A DNA stretch of 64,000 nt from Trebouxia sp. TZW2008 (Eukaryota; Chlorophyta; Trebouxiophyceae; Trebouxiales; Trebouxiaceae), in contig BDIU01000050.1 of NCBI GenBank assembly GCA_002118135.1, positions 124,001 through 188,000 on the forward strand. Direction: 5' to 3'. A model generated the notes under the pieces. That model saw nothing but the letters and a program-made list of their open reading frames with translations. It was not told where the DNA came from and ran no database searches. This document shows positions 27,675 through 38,833 of this stretch, piece after piece. Position numbers and translations under genes: made by a program. The number at the start of each line of letters is the position of its first letter. Position 1 is the stretch's first letter.

Positions 27675-30600
27675 CTACGCCATGCTACCCCCCGTCACCT
27701 CAATCATCTGCATCACAAGCACATAGTTCAGTGTCACAGCAACAACAACCAGTCAGCAATGGCCTTGAAGGTGATATTGTGCAGCACACAATGGAGCCAC
27801 AGTCAAAAGCGGCAGCGGCAGCGCAACAGACAGCATAGACAGCTTCACTACAATCTCAGCTGCAGACACCCTCAGATCCACTCAACTCACCAGCTGAGGC
27901 GTACATTCGCTCGCGAATCGCGAGCGAATGTACGCCTCAGAGCACAAACGAGCCACAGTCAAAACAGCTAAGACTGTCAGGCGAGGCATTTCAATGGTCA
28001 ACTATCTGAGCAGCAAGGTGTAAGGCCATTCTGATCTGTTATATTGGCATTATGCAGTGGAATCAGCATTTCTATAGTGACAGCAGCGTGAACTAATGTG
28101 CAGAGTTCACTCAAGCAAGCAAAGTTCTTCACTGGCATCAAAGCAGGAGTCACCTGTGCAGTAATGTAGGAAGCATAGGGTGAGGCCAGCATCAGCATGG
28201 CTCCCGCAGCATCCTCAGGGGTCCCCACCCGCTGCAGGGGGATCATCATCTTGGCTGACACTTCCATCCTTTGAGCTGCTCCAGGAATCCCTAGCTTGAC
28301 TGTTTCACCGTTCACCTGTGCTAGAAAAGCCCAGCTTGCGATAATCCAGGTGATTACAGTGCTTGACAGCATCCTTGCATCTTGACTTGCAGTAAAATGG
28401 CGTCCAAATGTGTGCAGCTTGAGCAGTGCCACTCTTTACTTGCAAAATGTCAGTTGCACTCAGTGAATAATCAACAGCCTCAGGGATTGAGTTGAGGCTA
28501 ACCACGCATGCACACCACATGTGCACCATCTGCTACTCAGAAAGCGCATCATTACAGTTGCATGACAGGCATCTAGGTATCACACGCTACATGCTAGATG
28601 CTGTAGTATGCCTGAATGTTGCATCACCTGCATGCTGGCGCCTGTGCTTTTGTCTGCAGTAAGCCATGTGATGCTGAAGCCATGTAGTATGTTGTAAGAC
28701 GTGCTGCATGCTGCATGTGAATAGTGTGGCTGGCTGTGACATCGCCTGCAAGCTGGCTCCCGTGACTTTGTCTGCTGTACGTCACGTGGCAATGCAGCCA
28801 TAAGCCAGACCATTACAGCATTCAAGGAGACGCGCCACTGGTTAAACGCTACCTTATAGGAAATGGCTGACTGTTACTTACCTGCATGCTGGCACCTGTG
28901 CCTTTGTCTGCAGTAAGCCGCGTGGCAATGAAGCCGTACGCCAAGGCATTACATCGGATGTTGAACGCCCCCCACTCCTTGGCAACCGTTTTAGTCAACC
29001 CAATGACACCAGCCTTTGCCTGCATGTGGTGCAGCAGCAACACTCAATCAGGGTTGCAGAAGCTGCCACATTGCAACCAACTGTTACTGACTTGACCCGC
29101 ATTGCCGCGGTGTGACACACCAGCTCACTTCTGCTTGAACTCTAGTCACAGTGCCATCTAGAAACAGCGTTGGCAGAAGAACTTTGCACCCACTTACACA
29201 GCAACTCTCCATTGCATAGTTGACTTGACCTGCATTGCCATGTTGTCACACAGCAGCTCACTGTTGCATGAGTACACTTTACTCAGAATGCCATTCAGGG
29301 ACAGGTTTGGCACAAAAATTGGCCAGACTTACACAGCAACTCATTGTTACAGAGCTGACTTGACCTGCATTGCCATGTTGTCACACAGCAGCTCAACATT
29401 GCACATGAGACTTGGTGCGCATCACCATCCTCTTATGGGTGCGTCACACTTGTTGCAAAACAGCAGCTCACTGTTGCATGGCTAACTTGTGCCACAACAC
29501 CATGCGTGCCATTTGTGGATGAGTCATGTCACAGCTGAGTGTTGCATATTGAATTGGCTCACATTGCTATCCAGAAACAACTTCTGCACAAGACATCAAT
29601 GCACATGTTCTCACAAGTCAGCTTACCGTCGCATAACTGACCTGACCAACATTGCTATGAGTGCCACCTCTGAAATGAATTGATGATGCTACGGGGAATA
29701 GCTTTGCCATGCTGTCACATGGGATCTCACCGTTGCATAGTTGACTTGGCCTGCATTGCCATGAGTGCCACTTGTGGATGACACGTTGATGATACTGCGG
29801 GGTGTAGCTTTGCCATGCTGATCTATCTCGGCCTTTGCTGCGTCTCTCATGTAGGGGGTGGCAGCTTGAATCAGCCGAAAGGGTGCTGTCAGGTGCACAG
29901 CAAGCATTGCTTCCCATTGTTTTGACGGCATTTTGTGTATGACTCCATCCCATGTGTAGCCTGCATGACAGGAACACTGGTTTTTAAGCAAAGCAAAGAC
30001 AGCTTGAATCAAGCAGCAGGTACACAGCTAACATTGCTTCCCACTGCTTTGAGGGCATTTTGTGTATGACTCCATCCCAAGTATAGCCTGAAGAAGGGAA
30101 ACATTGTCTCAAGACATTTCTCAGTGTGAATTTCACATGATTCCAGCCCATGGCTAGCCTGAACGAAAGACGGAAGCCAGCATTGCGTGCCATTGCTTTG
30201 ATAGCATCTTGTGTATGAATCCATCCCACGTATAGCTTGAACAGGAAAAACACTGTTTGAAGACTGTTCTAGCAATGTATTTTGCTTGATTCCAGCCTGT
30301 GTCTAGCCAGAACAATAGAAGCAAGCCAGAATTGCTTCCCACTGCTTTGAGGGCACCTTGTGTATGACTTATCTCATGTATAGCCTGAATCACAGAAGCA
30401 AGTATACGCATGTTCTGTATTGAGCCCAAACAACACAAGCAAGCAATTCTGACCTGAATCTAGGTCTCACGCTAGGCTTAGCCTGCATGAAAGAAGCAAG
30501 CAACCATGCTCCTGAGTACAGGATTTGAAAAACACCGCAAGCATGGATGATGCCTTGACATGTAGCGGAGGTAAAGCGACATGAAGTTGCCAACGCAAAT

Positions 30601-31471
30601 GCATGTAACTCACACTGATTGGACACAATATCAGACTCTTGCATGTTGGTAAATGCTCATGAAATTGGCGTAGTCGCTTTTGTCTGTGATGGTGGCGACA
30701 TCTACCAACCCTTGCACATTCTCAGCTGCCCAACCTTAGGCTGAACATGCTGCTGATGGGCAATGACTTTGACGTGCTGTCACCTGCATTGTTGACCAGT
30801 ATATGAAGGGCGCCAAACTTCTTTATGGTGGCTTTGATAATCTTGGGAGCAAAGTCTTCTGCTGTGACATCTCCAGGCACACTAATGGCTTCCCCGCCTG
30901 CTTCCTTGATTTCTGCTGCAACCTGCATTGTTTGCAGGACACGTGAAGCAGCATTGTTGGGGGCTGCAATCTGCAGTGATGTTCAATCACATGGATCAGC
31001 AGCATCTTGTGCATTTGCGATCGATTGACATAAACGTGGAGCAGCATTGTTGAGTGCTGCAGTCTGCAATGATATTCAATACACTTGGACCACCGTCATC
31101 TTGTGCATCTGCAGAGTTTGTCTGCTGCTAAGGGCCATACCTGGTCAGACTTGGTAGCATCTATGTCAGTGACCACGAGCTTGGCGCCGTGCTGGACGAA
31201 GAGCTTGGCTGCTGCAGCTCCCACGCCTTGTCCAGATCCGGTGATGATAGCGACCTGCAGCAGAAGCGGTTGCTGTGGGTTTCTAGTCTCTGGCGTGATC
31301 GACTGAGTCGACTGGTCAAGTTCTGACTGATGCAGCAACCTGGCCTGCCAGCATTGGCTGAAGAGCAGCTCTGGTGTCCTGCGTTTGCAAGCTACCCGAT
31401 GTCTCAGACGCGGTGCTTGACGATGCAAGATGACCCGTTAACACCCGAAACCGATCGCGATGACTGGTCAT
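27675..31471 (-). CDS. Short-chain dehydrogenase/reductase, FabG-like, 7 exons, 315 residues
   Basis: NAD(P)-dependent oxidoreductase of the classical SDR fold. Exons in order: 31471-31340, 31254-31141, 30922-30784, 29960-29731, 29019-28882, 28315-28154, 27707-27675. They sum to 948 bases with every phase closing. Motifs: cofactor glycine motif TGSGQGVG, the NNAG motif split by an intron, catalytic Ser in INVSSTSG, and catalytic Tyr and Lys as Y-A-T-A-K across another junction. It ends MIEVTGGSMA, the usual SDR tail. Residues 1-44 precede the fold and may be an organelle targeting peptide. The resemblance is to 3-oxoacyl-ACP reductases, but substrate cannot be told from sequence. The introns are the richest in two-sided exon echoes outside NOC1. 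Confidence 0.92.
27894..27940. repeat. Perfect 23-bp inverted repeat with a 1-base spacer
   Basis: Arms 27894-27916 and 27918-27940 are exact reverse complements, starting ctgaggcgtac and meeting at tcgcga-a-tcgcga. It lies in the last intron of the SDR gene. Transcribed RNA would form a near loopless hairpin, so the DNA may extrude as a cruciform instead. Confidence 0.95.
28620..28812 (-). repeat. Two echoes of SDR exon 5 donor edge
   Basis: The donor end of exon 29019-28882, encoding TADKGTGASMQ, recurs at about 28625-28685 and 28740-28805 in the next intron, with the splice junction inside each copy. Confidence 0.85.
29075..29700 (-). repeat. Four or five echoes of SDR exon 4 donor edge
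   Basis: The end of exon 29960-29731 (its complement around 29731-29780 reads cgttgcatagttgacttggc) recurs at about 29085-29130, 29205-29265, 29345-29400 and 29590-29700. The last and nearest copy is the longest and continues into the sequence encoding the SIINVSS region. Confidence 0.85.
29985..30410 (-). repeat. Three or four echoes of SDR exon 4 acceptor edge
   Basis: The start of the same exon (TWDGVIHKMPSKQW) recurs at about 30005-30100, 30165-30250 and 30325-30395. So this one exon is echoed on both sides. Confidence 0.85.
30923..31085 (-). repeat. Tandem duplication upstream of SDR exon 3
   Basis: Two related stretches, gcagcattgttgggggctgc (30951) and gcagcattgttgagtgctgc (31041), each followed by a similar 25-base tail, lie in the intron before exon 3. 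Neither copies much exon sequence. Confidence 0.65.
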
Positions 31472-31866
31472 GGTCGCCGGCTGGAAACGGTTGTCGGAAC
31501 GCAACAATGCCAATCTGATCGAAGCAATGTTCCGGCGGGTCTGGCCCACAGCACTGCAGCCGAGCGTCGTCTGACAGCGAGGCTGAGCTGGCTATCAAAG
31601 ACAAATAATGTTGTCATGTTGTCAACCCTCACGCCGTCTAACGCTCATGGCAGGTACACTGTGCAAGCATATGCGCTGGGCAATTATATCACAATGATGC
31701 TGTTGGCCTCTTGGTTCCCAGCCCGATGTGCTGATTTGAAGCTCCTGCAGCATATGGCTCCAATGTCGCTAGCGAGTCCGTGAGCAGGCTCTGATGTACT
31801 GCTTGTGGTCCGTAAGCAACGCAAGGCGCGCACGTCGTCCACAACGACTGCAGTGCTCAATTTCGC
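31472..31866. promoter_or_regulatory. Region between divergent SDR and TDT genes
   Basis: The start codons of the SDR gene (-) and the TDT gene (+) are 395 bases apart. No motif was identified. Confidence 0.4.
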
Positions 31867-33179
31867 ATGCAATGTTATCTTCATGTATGCTTTCGGTCCA
31901 TGAGATTTGCTCGAAATCCGCCTTCAGAACCAAGTTGTCAAACTGAAGTATGCATGCAGAGGATGGATCCTGCCTTGGACCTCCATGGTGCCGGTGTGTC
32001 TGTTCCGGCTGAGCACAGAGGGAAGCTGCCAACGTCTGTTCTTGGGACAGCCATCATCAACTTCACACCCTCATGGTATTCCGTCAATATGGGTACAGGA
32101 GTTCTCTCTATTCTTCTTCACTCAGCGCCTCATCAGTTCAAACACATGAGCGAAATCGGAGCTATACTGTACCTGGTCAATTGTGCTCTCTTTGTCATAT
32201 TCTTCATTATTAGCTGTTTGCGCTACACCCTTTACCCTTTTGTGTTGCGGCGCTTGATCAACAACTCTGCTCAGTGCATGTTTTTGGGTACATTTCCAAT
32301 GGGTTTGGCCACAATAGTGAATGCCACAGTGTTAGTTGCAGTTCCTCAGTATGGTCATTGGGCTAAGGTCCTGGCCCAGGTCTTGTGGTGGATAGACGTG
32401 ATTTTAGCTTGCTTTTCCTGTTTTGGGGTGCCATTTTTGATGTTTCACATTCACAAACTCAGCCTCGACAAATTGACAGGCGCTTGGTTGCTGCCTGTTG
32501 TTCCAGCTGTTGTAGCCGCGGCATCAGGTGGTCTTGTTGCTGCAGTTGTGTTGCCTGATCAGGCCATCACTATTCTTGTTGTGTCGTATGTGCTGTGGGG
32601 AATTGGCATGGGCGTTTCATTTCTCATTCTGGCGCTATATTTTCATCGCCTGGTGATTTAACACCTGCCTGTGGCTGAAGTTGTAGTTTCTGCTTTTCTG
32701 CCATTAGGTCCTTTAGGGCAAGGCGCATTTGGCATCATGCAAATGTCTGCTGCAGGCAGGACCGCTTTCAAAGCCACGAATTTCATCGGTCAAGCTGACG
32801 GCATTGCCAGTGATGTGATTTTTGTGGGTAGCACTTTAGTCGGGCTAGTGTTATGGGGTTTTGGTCTGTGGTGGTTGGTGCATGGCATATACTCAGTCAC
32901 AGCCCGCCGTATTCAAGGGCACTTGTCATTCAATATGGGTTTCTGGGGGTTCATATTCCCCTTGGGCGTTTTCACAACTGCCACAATTGCATTACACAAT
33001 GCAATACCCTCGCAGTTTTTGGCTACCTAGCAGAAGTGTTCATAGTTTGTCTGGTGATTTTGTGGGCCTGGGTTGCAGTGGGCACAGTCTATGGGACTTT
33101 CAACAGATCACTTTTGGTAGCTCCTTGTTTGTCTGATCTGAACCCTCACAACACTGTCCCAACCACTAATGGTAGGTAG
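31867..33179 (+). pseudogene. SSU1-type TDT-family transporter, intronless, with in-frame TAA and a frameshift
   Basis: The tellurite-resistance/dicarboxylate transporter family includes fungal sulfite pump Ssu1, Mae1 malate permease and plant SLAC1. The N-terminal motif FTPSWYSVNMGTG, then FPMGLATI, and SAFLPLGPLGQGAFGIMQM are closest to my memory of Ssu1. About ten hydrophobic segments are visible. The frame from ATG 31867 meets TAA at 32659-32661 but continues unchanged in the same frame to 33030. Near 33020, at a run of five T, the homologous C-terminus (LVILWAWVAVGTVYG, then APCL) shifts to another frame and ends at 33179. No introns are present, unlike all large neighbours. It may be a decayed retrocopy, a decayed transferred gene, or a functional gene with two sequence errors. 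Confidence 0.75.
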
Positions 33180-33192
33180 CATGGGTCTGATG

Positions 33193-33374
33193 CAGTGAAT
33201 CACCACACGTAATACTCAATGCATATTACGCAATACGCAATATTTCAGAGTATGAATCACTGAGATGCAGTGCAATCTATGACATACGCAATACGTTGGG
33301 ACCAATACGTCGTACCCAATCCGCAAGTATTTCACATTATCAATCACTGAGATGAAGAGTATGGTGATTCACTG
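33193..33374. mobile_element. MITE-like element, 182 bp with 16-bp inverted ends
   Basis: Left end cagtgaatcaccacac (33193-33208) and right end gtatggtgattcactg (33359-33374) are inverted with one mismatch. A diverged copy in reverse orientation lies at about 39395-39578. There is no coding capacity. Target-site duplication was not settled. Confidence 0.75.
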
Positions 33375-34741
33375 ATTTGATCAGTAGGTGGCCCTCCTGA
33401 TTTTCATGATGAACACACCCAGTATTATGCTTGAATTCAGTGAGCCTGCTAGGCAATTCTGGAATACATCAGAGTGCTACACGGCAGCCACATCACTATC
33501 GACTTGACATTTAAGATGCTATCGTAATGCAGCTTTTGCTAGCATATGTGTGTCTCACAGAGTTGACACATTACGTGGCCTGCAAGCACGTTACATTACA
33601 AGCTTTGCAATCTGCAGGGCGTTTGTGCGTTGAACATGCCTGCACGTCAATTCTGCTTTCAGCCAAGGTCTAGGCAGATGACGCCAGAGTGTACTAAAGA
33701 CCTGATAGAACCAGTGAAACTTACTTTGAATGTTTGACTGCAATGGCTTCCTGATTGCCGCAGTGTTCATTGAAGAAGTCAAGGTCATAAGCATGCCTGC
33801 AGAACTTCTGGCCACTTGCTAGAGCTGTGCATTGCTGCACAAAGCAAGCAGCCTACTATTGCAAGGAGCATGACTTTCATACGTCAGATGACTGCTGCAG
33901 CCACCACCATCAATACTGAATGTGAAAGCTTTCAAACAAATGCTGAGGTCTAAAGCTTTGAATCAAATGCTGAGGTCTATAGCTGCAACACTCAAGCAGC
34001 AGCATACGCCAATGCTACATGAAAAGCAGCTGAGGCCTCTACGCTTTCAAGCCGTTGTCTATATAGTGTACAGTGAAAATCCCGAGCAAGCGCTGGGGCA
34101 AAAGCAAACAAAGAAAGCAGGGAAGCAACACTTTATTTAGCGACCTGCACTGACAACACTCAGGCAGGCCACTGCTAAATGCCGCACGGCACAAACTGGA
34201 AGAGGCTGCAATACCCAATTTTAGAATGCACTACATGTCAGAGCGCATTGTTGCAACGCAGCCTCCAAGAAAGACAAACTTTCTAAAATAAAATGTTATC
34301 AGCTCTGCGGCCAAGCCTGCAGAATTGTCAAGCCAGACCAGCCTTTGCTGATTTTCAACATGTCAAACAAATTGGCATCAGCAGCTCCTTCCCGTACTGT
34401 ACCCAACCAAACCCACAAGAATCTTTGGTCAGACTTCTTGTGACTTTTTGCCTCCAAACATCTTCCTTTCCATGACAGTTGGAGCCCAAGACTTTGACGC
34501 AACGTTGCAGAGATGAATTCTGGACCACCATCAGGGAACTTGGTCTCAGCAGCTTGCTTCCAAGTTGTTTTGCTATCTGGATGATGCCATTCTGTTTTTA
34601 CAGCAGACTGTCACTCTGGTTTGACGTTGGGTAAGCTTTTCAGCTGTAATGGGTTGCTGACAATCGTGTCAGCTTTGTCCCCTATATCCACTTTTCGTCC
34701 ATACATTCGAAAGGGCTTAGAACAGAAGGCCGATGGCCATC
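33375..34741. other. Intergenic, TDT pseudogene to PAQR 3' end
   Basis: No gene recognised. It contains a 27-base tandem duplication (33925-33951 and 33952-33978, about three differences). Confidence 0.5.
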
Positions 34742-37700
34742 TCAGCTGTAGTGCACTGGCGGAGGGAGAGGCTGACAAGAGTTGTTGAAGCAACCGCCTG
34801 GCCCGCCTGTGGCATCCCTCCAGAACACAAGTAGAAAGATGGCCTTGTAGTGAATGGCCGCAGCTACCACCACACAGATGTGGAAAAGCTGATGACTGCT
34901 GAAAGCCAAGTCAAACTTGCCAGGAAACTTGCACTCTGGCCATCTGAAGGCATACAACAATGCGCCGACCTGCACACAATAGTTCAGCCTGATGAGTTGC
35001 AGTGATGGACAGATTTCATGACATAGATGTGGAATAGCTGATGGCTGCTGAAAGCCAAGTCGCCCTTGCCAGGGAACTTGCACTCTGGCCATCTGAAGGC
35101 ATACAACAATGCCCCGACCTGCATGCAACAGCAAAGCATAATGAGTTGCTGCCGTGAACAACAGATGTGGAATAGCTGATGACTGCTGAATGTCAAATTT
35201 GCCAAGGACGTGGCACTCTGGCCGTCTGAACACATACAACAACGCCCCAATCTGCAAACAGCAGTAAAGCCTGATAAGTTGCTTCACTCAGGACAGTGAA
35301 TCACAGCAGCTACCACCACACAGATGTGAAGTGGATGGTGGCTGCTGAAAGGCAAGTCAACTTTGCTAGGGGATTTGCACTCTGGCCATCTGAAGGCGTA
35401 CAACAATGCCCCAACCTGCATTCAGCAGCACAGCTTGATCAGCTGCTTGTAGAAACACAGTCAACAGCAGCTTCTTTGACAGCACAAGGTGGAGCATTGG
35501 CTGCTAAACGCCAGGTCAAATGTTCTGCACAACTTGCACTCCAGCCATCTGAAGGCACAGAAACATGGTCCCAATCTGCATGCAGCATTGCAGCCTGATG
35601 AATTGCCTAAAGAGAGGTACAGACATGGAGTAGTTGGTGGCTGCTGAATGCCAAACTTCTTGAGAAACTGAACTTGGACCACCAGAAGGCATACAAGCTT
35701 GCATGTAGCATGACATCCTCACAAATGGCTGCAAGCCTCCAGATGTTTGCTGCAACATAGCGACTAGCGACTGGCAATGGCTGGCTGAGTGGGTGCCTGA
35801 CTGAATGACCAATCTACCCCATGACAGAGAAATGCAGCAAATGAAAAGAGACCAGCATATGTAGGTCATGAGACTCACCAGGTAGATGATGCCCATCAGC
35901 ACATACAAAGACAGCGCTCTATGCACTGCTATGGTGCTGAAGTTGAGACTCCGTCCGTGAATGGCAGGCACAATGCCAGTCAGCCCAAGCCCCACAAGCA
36001 GATTCGCTCATTCAATGTGCAGGCATACTGCTTACCAGGTAGATGATGCCCATGAGCACATCCAAGGACAGTGCTCTGTGTACTGCTATGGTGCCGAAGT
36101 TGAGAACCCATCCGTGAATGACAGGCACAATGCCAGTCAGCCCGAGTCCAGCAAACAAGGTCGCCCTGAAGACCCTGTAGTCTTTAGCCTGGAAGGAGTT
36201 GTGGACTGAAAACACCATTGTCCCGATGCCTGCAAGCCAAAACCAGACCAATGAGTGACATATACAATGCCAACTAGCATGCCGGTCATTTCAAGCCCAG
36301 CAACATGAGCTGCCCTGAGAGTACAGTGGTCCTTGGCTTGGAAGGAATTGTGTGACCGTTGGTCATGTGACTTATGGTCAGTGCACAGAGGCTTTGCAAT
36401 GCACACTCTGCGTGCTGTTTGCATTCATTGCTGTTCTCACCAGGTCTGTCAGGAATGCACAGCTGACAAGCAGCCATGATTGTGATGCATGCAAAGCGTT
36501 GGCGGAGCAGCAGCAGTATGCCTGCGTGCCGAACTTGATACTGATGTAGAGCAGAAAGCAAGTGAGCCAAGGGCGTTTGTACTGCAACAGTTGCAAAACT
36601 CTGTTGCGCTTTTGCTCTGACCAGCACAGGATGACAAGACAACTTGCTGATGCTTTTGAAAGCATGAGAGCAAATCGGCAGTGTGCATGACAAGAAGCGC
36701 TCATAAAGCTAGCTTGCTGTTGTCCTGTCTAACGAGTCACACGTTTGCAATCAGCAACACTTTGCAGTTGCAGAGCATGCATAACACCAGGCAGAAAATG
36801 CATGCATCCGGCAAGTGGACCATACAAATGAAGCAGGAAAGCAATGTGCAGGCACCCATACGCGAGTGAGTGACAGCGATAAAGCAGTCAAAAGTTGGAC
36901 ATTGAGGGCAGGTCAAAAGCACACTAGTTGGCAGGCATACCTAGGGCTGTGATGAGGGCTAAATAGAACATCTGCCACCCAGGATAGCACATGAAACCTG
37001 CACATCCAGAACAACATACTGAAGATACCACAATGCTACAGGATATCCAGCAAACACATCCTGCACATGACACCATGACGGTACGGCGCAGATTGTTGCC
37101 ATACAGAACAGCTGCCTGATGTCACGATACGGCTGTAGCCCAGACATGGAATCGCTTCGAGCACAGACTGCAGCTTTGCAGCCAAGCACAGCATTCTACG
37201 ATCACAGAACTCCAAACAGCAATTCAGTCTGCAATGACAGGCATAAGAGGCATTTTATCATGTGAACAACAGCAGTTTCTGTCTTTGAGACCAACAGGAA
37301 GAAGAACAGACTAGTAAGGACAGTTGCAATGTCTGACACAGTTGCAAATTATGCATGTGCATTGATTCACCATCAGCCCAGCAAGCGGCGAGTGCTCACC
37401 ATAGTAGACTGGAGGATAGAAGGAGCAGACAATCAGCAAGGCTATGCCGACATAGTCAAATCTCCAGATGAACTGAGAGACGTCTCTTGCGCAGCATCCA
37501 AACAGATGGCATACTGTGGATGTCAGCAGACATGCCATAGCACCAGCTGTGAAAACATACACAGGCCAGCGTTTGACTGGCCATGTGATGTCCATGATGG
37601 CTGCTGCTGCCCTGAAAACCCTAAGCTCAAGGCCTCTATACCCTGATGACCCATATTTCACAAGCCTTGCCTCAGCTGCAGTAGTGTCGTCTATGACTGG

Positions 37701-38350
37701 GAGCAGATTGCTGCGGCCGTAATCAGTCATCTGCCGTTCCAGCCGTCTGACATTTGACCAAGCTGATTTAGCGCCCACCCAGTTGGACTGTGCAAATGTG
37801 TACAGCTGGTTCTCCATTTCTAGAAGCTGCGGCGAGCTGAGAGCGATCGGCACCGGCTTTGCAAAAACTGTGACTATTGTCAGCGCCAGAAAGAGCACAA
37901 AACCTGCAATAGAAACAGAGGCAGTGGAATTAGCCTCTTTAAAGCTGACATTGGAAGGCAAGGTGTTGACAGTGTATGATCAGATGAGATGCAAAGTGAC
38001 AAAGACCAAATTTTATGCCTACCTATGAGGTGTGTCCAGATGTTGCCAGTCTCGTTGTGAAGGCCAAACAAAGACTTGACAGTGTCCCAGAATCCTAGCT
38101 CGACTCTGTAGCCTGTGGTGATGAACTCGTTGTCCTGCAGCTCCTTCGGCAAATGGTTGTACACAGCATATGCCTTCCGTAGTCTCCTGCGCCTCTGCTT
38201 AGCTGATGAACTTGCTGGCCTGTTGCGTCTGACTGGAGCGTCTGCCGCGGCTTGCCGGGCCAGCCGCTGCCTGGTCAGGGCTGAAGCTTCTGCATTGCTC
38301 AAGACACGCTCTTCAAGCTGTGTCTCGCGAGCCTTGCTGCCCTGCTCCAT
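34742..38350 (-). CDS. PAQR/ADIPOR-like heptahelical membrane protein, 5 exons, 436 residues
   Basis: Exons in order: 38350-38023, 37903-37400, 36997-36941, 36229-36036, 34969-34742; 1311 bases with all phases closing. Family motifs: HNETGNIWTHLIG before the first helix, the conserved STVCHLF histidine, FDYVGIALLIVCSFYPPVYYG, and the C-terminal SHQLFH followed by AAAIHY. Thus all three histidines that bind zinc in adiponectin receptors are present, plus the nearby Asp. Seven helices fit. A basic N-terminal region (about residues 1-60) and a long luminal/cytosolic insertion after helix 1 are present. Plant members (HHP) respond to hormone and sugar stress; the ligand here is unknown, and a ceramidase-like hydrolase role is possible. 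It diverges from NOC1 across 483 bases. Confidence 0.93.
34970..35710 (-). repeat. Five tandem echoes of PAQR last-exon acceptor edge
   Basis: About 100 exon bases (34870-34969, encoding LLYAFRWPECKFPG) plus about 50 intron bases repeat with a period near 150. Copies lie at about 35018-35121, 35160-35255, 35305-35420, 35490-35582 and 35620-35705. The nearest differs from the exon at about 7 of 100 positions by eye, the second at about 20, and the farthest most. Confidence 0.93.
35873..36000 (-). repeat. Near-intact echo of PAQR exon 4 donor half
   Basis: About 120 bases repeat 36034-36155, keeping an open frame and a gtgag donor. It has few differences, so the duplication is recent or conserved. 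It could act as an alternative exon end. Confidence 0.85.
36245..36355 (-). repeat. Echo of PAQR exon 4 acceptor half
   Basis: The stretch from about 36285 (agcccagcaacatgagctgc, then ccttggcttggaaggaattg) matches the exon at 36144-36215 with moderate divergence. Exon 4 is therefore flanked by echoes on both sides. Confidence 0.75.
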
Positions 38351-38833
38351 GAGCACTGTCTGCTCGGCTGTCGTCTTAGCGCAAGCAGACGCCGACTGTT
38401 ACCCAACAACAGCAGCAAGCACACTTTGTTTGCAGCGCGCTATTGGCCGCACGCTTGACGACAAGGGTAGCACGAAAGTCGCAGTGACAACCTCAAAGCA
38501 TCCTCTGCCGACCGATGCTTATTTTGAGCGTAGTGTTCTACGTAAAAGGGTTACTAATCTGGCTGATGGAAGCTGCCTCATCAGCTCCAGCAAAGTGGAA
38601 AACCTAAGAAAACCCTTCCGCCTTGCTTTCGAAAGCATTTCCGCTACTCAAGTCGACGGGCCAAGACTCACAACGGCGACATCCAGACTGATATCGGACC
38701 GCATCGTGCAGCGATGTCGGCAACAAGAGTTGCAAACGCTAGCGCGTGACATCGGCTATGCAGACGAGCGGGCCAACTGGACTAGCGACCTGTATTTTCT
38801 CAACCCGTGACTGAATAGTCAAACGCACTGACC
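38351..38833. promoter_or_regulatory. Region between divergent PAQR and NOC1 genes
   Basis: There are 483 bases between start codons, likely a bidirectional promoter. A frame is open across it on the + strand up to 38810, but it has no recognisable protein features. Confidence 0.4.

Noticed and set aside
38115..38810. 231-codon + strand open frame between PAQR and NOC1
   Set aside because: It overlaps antisense the first PAQR exon, lacks family resemblance and looks like a shadow of that exon plus promoter.
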